The notes beneath the pieces are model-generated. The model was not told where the DNA came from, did no database searches, and was given only the letters and a program-made list of their open reading frames with translations. 32,626 nt of DNA from positions 1 through 32,626 of the IMG/VR virus record IMGVR_UViG_3300042325_000157, one strand, 5' to 3'. Source of the DNA: a virus. This document shows, in pieces, positions 28,811-32,626 of the stretch. Each line of letters begins with the position of its first letter. Within the stretch, counting starts at the first letter, position 1. A program made the translations under genes and the position numbers.

Positions 28811-29165
28811 AAAAGTTAGTACAAGGGTTGTTTTTATATTCAAGAACCATGTTGTTAAAGTACCCATCAGTTTACGTGGGTACTTACAATGTTTGCAGGA
28901 ACGCGACCTTTGGGATAAGTACAAGCACTTAAACTTATTAGGTGAACTTTACAGTTACAAGCGTGGAATAATCAGAATGAAACGATACGACCCTATTAAG
29001 GCAGTTGATCACTATGACATAGCAATTGTAAAAGAAGCGATTAAAGAGCTTGATATTGACATGTGCGACCTTTACAACAAAGCTAATTGGGGAGAACTGA
29101 ACGGTAAAAGATACCTAATTGATTACGGAATAAATGAAGAAATAAGTAAAATGTATAATTTATGA
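28803..29165 (+). CDS. Minimal protein-kinase-like fold protein (120 aa)
   Basis: Residues 7-25 (TRVVFIFKNHVVKVPISLR) look like the lysine-bearing strand of a kinase N-lobe. Residues 82-110 (ELDIDMCDLYNKANWGELNG, then KRYLIDYGI) look like the catalytic loop and DFG region: an acidic loop, Asn95 and Asp107-Tyr-Gly. The protein is much shorter than a normal kinase (about 250 residues), and the His-Arg-Asp motif is replaced by DID. A reduced kinase or pseudokinase is the best description, not proven. It follows the second direct repeat and overlaps the next gene by ATGA. Confidence 0.55.
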   Translation: MKIKVSTRVVFIFKNHVVKVPISLRGYLQCLQERDLWDKYKHLNLLGELYSYKRGIIRMKRYDPIKAVDHYDIAIVKEAIKELDIDMCDLYNKANWGELNGKRYLIDYGINEEISKMYNL

Positions 29166-29509
29166 AATTAAGATGTATAGAAAAATACTTTGCTAACTTT
29201 ACTTATGGTAAAGTCTACGAAGTTGTCGGGCAAACAAAGAGCTATATTTGGGTGATAAACGACAAAGGGCAAGAACATCAATTTGACACTTTCGAGAACT
29301 ACTTTGAAGTAGTGACCGATAACGCGCCAAGTTATTACAATAATGAGAAAGGTTCACTTTACAAGTTTGCAGAAGACCACGGACTAAATGCGTATGAATT
29401 TGATTTAGTTAAACGTCTGGTAAGATGCAGAAAAAAAGGTAACTTTGTTCAAGACCTTGAGAAAACAAAATTTTTAATTGATTTATATTTAAAAGAATGG
29501 AAGCAATAA
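29162..29509 (+). CDS. DUF3310-like protein with N-terminal SH3-like part (115 aa)
   Basis: Residues 1-48 (MKLRCIEKYFANFTYGKVYE, then VINDKGQEHQFDTFENYFEV) have the pattern of a small SH3-like barrel common in phages. The C-terminal half (KGSLYKFAEDHGLNAYEFDL, then VKRLVRCRKKGNFVQDLEKT) matches the SaV-like/DUF3310 family, with its 'K-R-x-x-R-x-x-K-K-G' core. The two parts appear fused here. The role is not well known. It overlaps the next gene by 13 bp. Confidence 0.72.
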   Translation: MKLRCIEKYFANFTYGKVYEVVGQTKSYIWVINDKGQEHQFDTFENYFEVVTDNAPSYYNNEKGSLYKFAEDHGLNAYEFDLVKRLVRCRKKGNFVQDLEKTKFLIDLYLKEWKQ

Positions 29510-29691
29510 TAATTTTAGCTTATGTGGCTAACGTGTTTTTAAATAGGTGGTTAAATAAAATCGACTACAAAAACTATGGTAGTTCAATAGAACCTTTTTT
29601 ATGGTTTCTGCCTATTATAGGGACGATTGTATTTTTATGTTCTTTAATTGGTGAATGGAAAGATAATTGGTTTACAGGTAAAAATTGGTAA
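29497..29691 (+). CDS. Small membrane protein (64 aa)
   Basis: An N-terminal hydrophobic helix (AIIILAYVANVFLN) and a second one (EPFLWFLPIIGTIVFLCSLI) are separated by a charged loop; the C-terminus is Trp/Lys-rich. Likely an inner-membrane protein. Function unknown. Confidence 0.62.
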   Translation: MEAIIILAYVANVFLNRWLNKIDYKNYGSSIEPFLWFLPIIGTIVFLCSLIGEWKDNWFTGKNW

Positions 29692-29693
29692 GA

Positions 29694-29978
29694 ATGGAAA
29701 GAGAAATAATTAATTGGGCAAAGGCTCGTAAGTTAGACAACCCCGACAATAAGTTTCAACAGCTTGCAAAGGTCATGGAAGAGGTTGGAGAGCTATCCTC
29801 TGCAATACTAAAGCGAGATATTTCAGAAACGATTGACGCCCTTGGAGATACTTACATCACACTTGTAATATTAGCTAATCAAATGGGCTACTCATTAGAA
29901 GATTGTGCAAAGAGAGCCTTTAAAGTTATTGAATACCGAAAAGGTAAAACCGAAAACGGAACGTTTATCAAAGAGTAG
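29694..29978 (+). CDS. MazG-like nucleotide pyrophosphohydrolase (94 aa)
   Basis: From the ATG at 29694, residues 22-52 hold the family signature: QQLAKVMEEVGELSSAILKR with EEVGE at 29-33 and ETIDALGD at 45-52, giving the acidic metal site (E30, E33, D48 or D52). Such enzymes cleave (d)NTPs or related nucleotides, and in phages may clean the nucleotide pool or act on alarmones. It starts 2 bp after the previous stop and abuts the sigma-like gene. Confidence 0.85.
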   Translation: MEREIINWAKARKLDNPDNKFQQLAKVMEEVGELSSAILKRDISETIDALGDTYITLVILANQMGYSLEDCAKRAFKVIEYRKGKTENGTFIKE

Positions 29979-29979
29979 T

Positions 29980-30462
29980 ATGAATTTAAAAGATATCGCG
30001 CAGTATCACAACGAATGGGTACGAATTGTTAAACGATTTGGAGCTAAAACAGATGCAGAAGACATTGTTCAAGATATGTATCTAAGGTTTCACAAGTATG
30101 GCAAAGGTCAGGTAGTAACCAAATCATTCATATGGATTATGCTGCGTAACTCTTTTTACGATTCATGCAAGCGTAATGTTTCAACAGTAGACATTGACCT
30201 TCTGGTTGATCTATCAGAGGACGAAAACAACAAAACGTACGAAATAGAGTTATACTATCAGAGTGTTGAAAATGAAATAAAATCATGGGAGTGGTTCGAC
30301 CAACAACTATTTTTATTATATTTACGAAGCGGAAAGTCAATGCGTGAACTTGAAAAGGAAACTAAGATAAGTTTAACTTCTATTTTTCACACTATTAAAA
30401 AATGTAAACGGAAATTAAAGTTATGGCAAAAAGAATATCAAAAGGATTTGGAGATACAGTAG
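29980..30462 (+). CDS. Sigma-70-like (ECF-type) factor (160 aa)
   Basis: The ATG at 29980 comes 1 bp after the previous stop; a frame starting at 29905 would lie inside the MazG-like gene. Residues 1-60 contain the region 2 pattern (TDAEDIVQDMYLRFHKYGKG). The C-terminus has a region 4 helix-turn-helix (LFLLYLRSGKSMRELEKETK, then ISLTSIFHTIKKCKRKLK). Only about 160 residues, like ECF sigma factors or phage transcription regulators. The terminase genes follow, so control of late transcription is likely, perhaps for promoters that I could not identify. It overlaps the next gene by 40 bp. Confidence 0.8.
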   Translation: MNLKDIAQYHNEWVRIVKRFGAKTDAEDIVQDMYLRFHKYGKGQVVTKSFIWIMLRNSFYDSCKRNVSTVDIDLLVDLSEDENNKTYEIELYYQSVENEIKSWEWFDQQLFLLYLRSGKSMRELEKETKISLTSIFHTIKKCKRKLKLWQKEYQKDLEIQ

Positions 30463-30842
30463 CTAAGTTCACCGAAGTAACAGGGATTGATAAAGCTGTT
30501 AAATTCATTGCAGGGGATGATTGTAACTGCAAACAAAGACAAGAGAAACTTAATAAGATGTTTCCTTACAAAACACCTGAGTGTTTAACAGAGTCAGAGT
30601 TTAATAAGTTGAATGACTTACTTCCACAGATGGCAGTTAAGGTTAAACCATCGCAACAACTTGAGTTCTTAGAAATATACAACCGTGTATTCAAAGCCAA
30701 ACAATTACCAACTACTTGCGCTTCTTGTTTGAATGATATGATCCGCAAAGTTAAGATTGTACACAACGAATACAAACCCGAAGTTGTTGATGTGAAACCA
30801 CATAGAGACTTCTCAGAGGGTGATGGAGCGTTTTTAGGGTAA
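30423..30842 (+). CDS. Small Cys-motif protein before the terminase genes (139 aa)
   Basis: MAKRISKGFGDTVAKFTEVT, then GIDKAVKFIAGDDCNCKQRQ and EKLNKMFPYKTPE, form the N-terminal half; a second CxxC (CASC) lies near residue 100. The 'GFGD-x-x-x-K-x-T-x-x-TGI' and 'GDDC-C' signature is familiar to me from Bacteroidetes phages, near terminase genes. A metal-binding structural role or packaging regulation is possible but unproven. Its start lies inside the end of the sigma-like gene. Confidence 0.7.
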   Translation: MAKRISKGFGDTVAKFTEVTGIDKAVKFIAGDDCNCKQRQEKLNKMFPYKTPECLTESEFNKLNDLLPQMAVKVKPSQQLEFLEIYNRVFKAKQLPTTCASCLNDMIRKVKIVHNEYKPEVVDVKPHRDFSEGDGAFLG

Positions 30843-30865
30843 TTGAATAAACAATACAAAATCAT

Positions 30866-31150
30866 ATGGCAGGACCAGGAGGAGCGAGACCAGGAGCAGG
30901 TCGTAAACCAAAAGACGAAGAGAATAGAATTAGAGACTTAATGATGCCTTATTCACTAGATGCAATACAATGTCTAGCTAATATAGTAGTTAGTGATAAG
31001 TCAAAGGATGCTGATAAAATTAGTGCCTCAAAGATTATCATTGAATACTCATATGGTAAACCAAAAGAAAGAGTTGAATCAGACATTAACATTAACACAA
31101 CAACATTAAAAGACTTAATAAGTTTTGGTAGTACTGAATCCGAAATATAA
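30866..31150 (+). CDS. terS: Putative small terminase subunit (94 aa)
   Basis: Its N-terminus MAGPGGARPGAGRKPKDEEN with the 'ARPGAGRKP' tract is a pattern seen in small terminase proteins and related DNA-binding proteins. A helical middle part follows (SKDADKISASKIIIEYSYGK), then a short C-terminal tail that overlaps terL. The position directly before terL supports the terminase role: it would recognise phage DNA and recruit the large subunit. It is short for the class (usually 130 or more residues). Confidence 0.75.
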   Translation: MAGPGGARPGAGRKPKDEENRIRDLMMPYSLDAIQCLANIVVSDKSKDADKISASKIIIEYSYGKPKERVESDININTTTLKDLISFGSTESEI

Positions 31151-32330
31151 AGCATTTGCAAATGATAGTAGATATTTCATTGTTACAGGTGGTCGGGGTA
31201 GTGGTAAGTCATATTCTATTAATTTACTATTACTACTCCTTACATACGAAAGCAACCATGTTATCTTATTTACAAGGTACACTCTTACTTCTGCTCACAT
31301 CAGTATTATACCTGAATTTATTGATAAGATTGATATATTAGATAAGCATAAAGATTTCCACATTACAAAGGATGAAATAATTAATCTAAAAACAGGAAGC
31401 AAGATACTATTCAAAGGTATTAAAACATCGAGCGGAACCCAAACAGCTAACTTAAAATCTTTGGCTGGGGTTACTTGTTGGATTTTAGATGAAGCTGAAG
31501 AGTTAACCGATGAAGATGTATTTGACAAAATAGATTATTCTATTCGACATAAGGACAAACAAAATAGAGTAATACTTATTTTAAACCCTGCTACTAAAAC
31601 ACACTTCATCTATCAAAAGTTTTTTGAGAGTAGAGGAGTTGAAGCAGGAGTCAACACGGTTAAAGGTGACACAACGTACATTCATACAACGTACCAAGAT
31701 AATATATCAAACCTATCAGAAAGTTTCTTAAATCAAATAAAAACGATAAAAGAACGTAGACCTGATAAGTATAAACACACAATACTCGGAGGATGGTTAG
31801 AGAAAGCAGAAGGAGTTATCTTTACTAATTGGAGGATTGGAGAGTACAATAAAGATAATGGTTCGGTATTCGGTCAGGATTATGGTTTTAGTAACGATCC
31901 ATCCACACTTGTTGAAACATCTATTGACAAAACTAACAAGATTATTTATGTTAGATTGCATATTTATCAAACAGGATTAACCACGTCACAACTTTCACAA
32001 CTTAACAGACAATTTGCAGGACGTGACTTAATAGTTGCGGATAATGCGGAGCCACGTTTGATTAACGAATTAAAGTCTCAAGGTTTAAATATTGTACCTA
32101 CAATTAAAGGTGCGGATTCTGTTAAATATGGAATAAGTTTATTACAAGACTATGACTTAATTATTGATGAAAATTCCGTAGATTTGATAAAAGAATTAAA
32201 TAACTATTGCTGGCTTGAAAAGAAGTCAGAAACACCGATAGATAAATATAACCACGCGTTAGATGCGTTAAGATATGCAGTTAGTTATCAATTAAGTAAC
32301 CCAAATAAAGGTAAATATGGAATTAGGTAA
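31125..32330 (+). CDS. terL: Large terminase subunit (401 aa)
   Basis: Walker A GGRGSGKS at residues 22-29, Walker B CWILDEAEE at 118-126, and the nuclease domain motifs GQDYGF (250-255), VADNAEP (304-310) and HALDALRY (377-384) identify the full packaging ATPase/nuclease. The reading frame has no ATG near its start; TTG at 31125 gives MVVLNPKYKAFANDSRYFIV, in line with the usual 'LNPKYK' opening of the Bacteroidetes phage family. It overlaps terS by 26 bp and the next small gene by 14 bp. The 400-aa length is normal for this lineage. Confidence 0.93.
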   Translation: MVVLNPKYKAFANDSRYFIVTGGRGSGKSYSINLLLLLLTYESNHVILFTRYTLTSAHISIIPEFIDKIDILDKHKDFHITKDEIINLKTGSKILFKGIKTSSGTQTANLKSLAGVTCWILDEAEELTDEDVFDKIDYSIRHKDKQNRVILILNPATKTHFIYQKFFESRGVEAGVNTVKGDTTYIHTTYQDNISNLSESFLNQIKTIKERRPDKYKHTILGGWLEKAEGVIFTNWRIGEYNKDNGSVFGQDYGFSNDPSTLVETSIDKTNKIIYVRLHIYQTGLTTSQLSQLNRQFAGRDLIVADNAEPRLINELKSQGLNIVPTIKGADSVKYGISLLQDYDLIIDENSVDLIKELNNYCWLEKKSETPIDKYNHALDALRYAVSYQLSNPNKGKYGIR

Positions 32331-32357
32331 AAGTTTAAGACAAATGATTAATGAAAG
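32259..32357 (+). repeat. Right-end copy of terminal overlap, block A
   Basis: Identical to bases 1-99. The identity ends at 32358 (C against T at base 100), after which the copies diverge by synonymous changes. It marks the closing point of the map. Confidence 0.9.
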
Positions 32358-32508
32358 CAGCGTAAAGGTTGTGGATGCTTATAAAGACGAATACGGGGAC
32401 AATTGGAAATTCCAATGTGTTGAATCAATCGACAATGAAGTAGCGAAAGCTGAAGCATCATTGAAATATTGGAAGGGTGTTCGAGCTAAAGTAATGATAG
32501 CAAAATGA
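32317..32508 (+). CDS. Conserved small protein, right-end allele (63 aa)
   Basis: The second allele of the gene at 59-250. It differs at 17 bases in 16 codons, with a single Val to Ile change at residue 61. Its stop overlaps the next ATG as ATGA, and the next gene is directly the chaperone gene, without the 103-aa gene of the left end. Confidence 0.85.
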   Translation: MELGKSLRQMINESSVKVVDAYKDEYGDNWKFQCVESIDNEVAKAEASLKYWKGVRAKVMIAK

Positions 32509-32626
32509 AAGTAGAGATTGACATACCTTCCAACCTATCCGAAATAAGTTTAGATAGGTACCAAAAATACATGCTTACTTTGAACAATTCAGATGACAAA
32601 GAGTTTGTATTCCAGAAAATGATTGA
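32505..32626 (+). CDS. Tail assembly chaperone, 5' fragment (right-end allele)
   Basis: Starts MKVEIDIPSNLSEISLDRYQ, continues in frame to the window edge and matches the gene at 555. Only the first six codons differ from the left copy; from 32523 on the DNA is identical to 573-676. The gene is cut by the window end. Confidence 0.85.
   Translation, partial: MKVEIDIPSNLSEISLDRYQKYMLTLNNSDDKEFVFQKMI
32523..32626 (+). repeat. Right-end copy of terminal overlap, block B
   Basis: Identical to 573-676 (104 bases). Confidence 0.9.

Noticed and set aside
28860-28883. Inverted repeat GTACCCA/TGGGTAC with 10-base loop inside the kinase-like gene
   Set aside because: A 7-bp stem in the middle of a coding region without T-run or nearby promoter; no regulatory context found.
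1-32626. tRNA genes, CRISPR arrays, diversity-generating retroelement, integrase or transposase
   Set aside because: No cloverleaf, regular repeat-spacer pattern, reverse transcriptase, integrase or transposase motif was seen in any reading frame.

Overview
This window is essentially one complete genome of a small tailed bacteriophage, about 32 kb as a circular map. All supported genes lie on the + strand and are tightly packed, often with ATGA stop/start overlaps. The likely host is a member of Bacteroidetes, probably a Flavobacteriia-type bacterium. The reasons are: DNA that is visibly rich in A and T; promoters of the Bacteroidetes type (TTTG or TTG, 19 bp, then TAnnTTTG) instead of -35/-10 sigma70 boxes; A/T-rich start regions without Shine-Dalgarno sequences; and many proteins I recognise as typical of Bacteroidetes phages. 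Portal, HK97-like capsid, tape measure and tail tube candidates together suggest a siphovirus. I see no integrase, phage repressor, tRNA, CRISPR array or transposon, which favours a strictly lytic phage.

Layout. 1-72 is the 3' end of the large terminase, whose full copy is at 31125-32330, so the window closes on itself. 59-7387 is a tail module: small genes, a tail assembly chaperone with a -1 frameshift site, tail completion proteins, two large tail proteins and a tape measure. 7409-12476 holds the prohead protease, fibre or appendage proteins, a membrane GAF-like protein, a scaffold candidate and the major capsid protein. 12546-17190 holds two tandem tail-tube paralogues, the portal with a fused C-terminal domain, a connector and an appendage protein. 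17211-18291 ends with a holin candidate and a cysteine-type lysis enzyme candidate. After a terminator and promoter, 18406-19809 carries small genes and an exported glucosaminidase. 19810-20288 is the only long gap; it holds a terminator, a promoter and a structured leader. 20289-25617 is the replication module (PD-(D/E)XK-like protein, primase-polymerase/helicase, SF2 helicase, DNA methyltransferase, VRR-NUC). 25661-29691 is a recombination and accessory region (ERF, Gp157, SSB-like, Cys-rich and kinase-like small proteins). 29694-31150 has a MazG-like enzyme, a sigma-like factor, a conserved small protein and the small terminase.

How it works together. The structured leader in front of the replication operon is a candidate attenuator or riboregulator. 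The primase-polymerase/helicase, helicase, nucleases, ERF annealing protein and SSB-like protein form a compact replication and recombination set. The sigma-like factor just before the terminase genes could switch on the late genes. The order of the virion genes is unusual: tail genes come first and the portal comes after the capsid and tail tube.

The most notable points are: (1) the two ends of the window are homologous but not identical, and differ by the exact presence or absence of one 103-aa gene; (2) an interleaved two-helix leader RNA followed by a U-run at 20205-20288; (3) a T-TTT-TTT frameshift site with a dual-coded region; (4) a signal peptide for a lysis enzyme encoded inside another gene; (5) a gene flanked by a perfect 30-bp direct repeat; and (6) three promoters sharing an extended 20-bp motif. 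Functions come from recognising motifs by eye; no database search was run.
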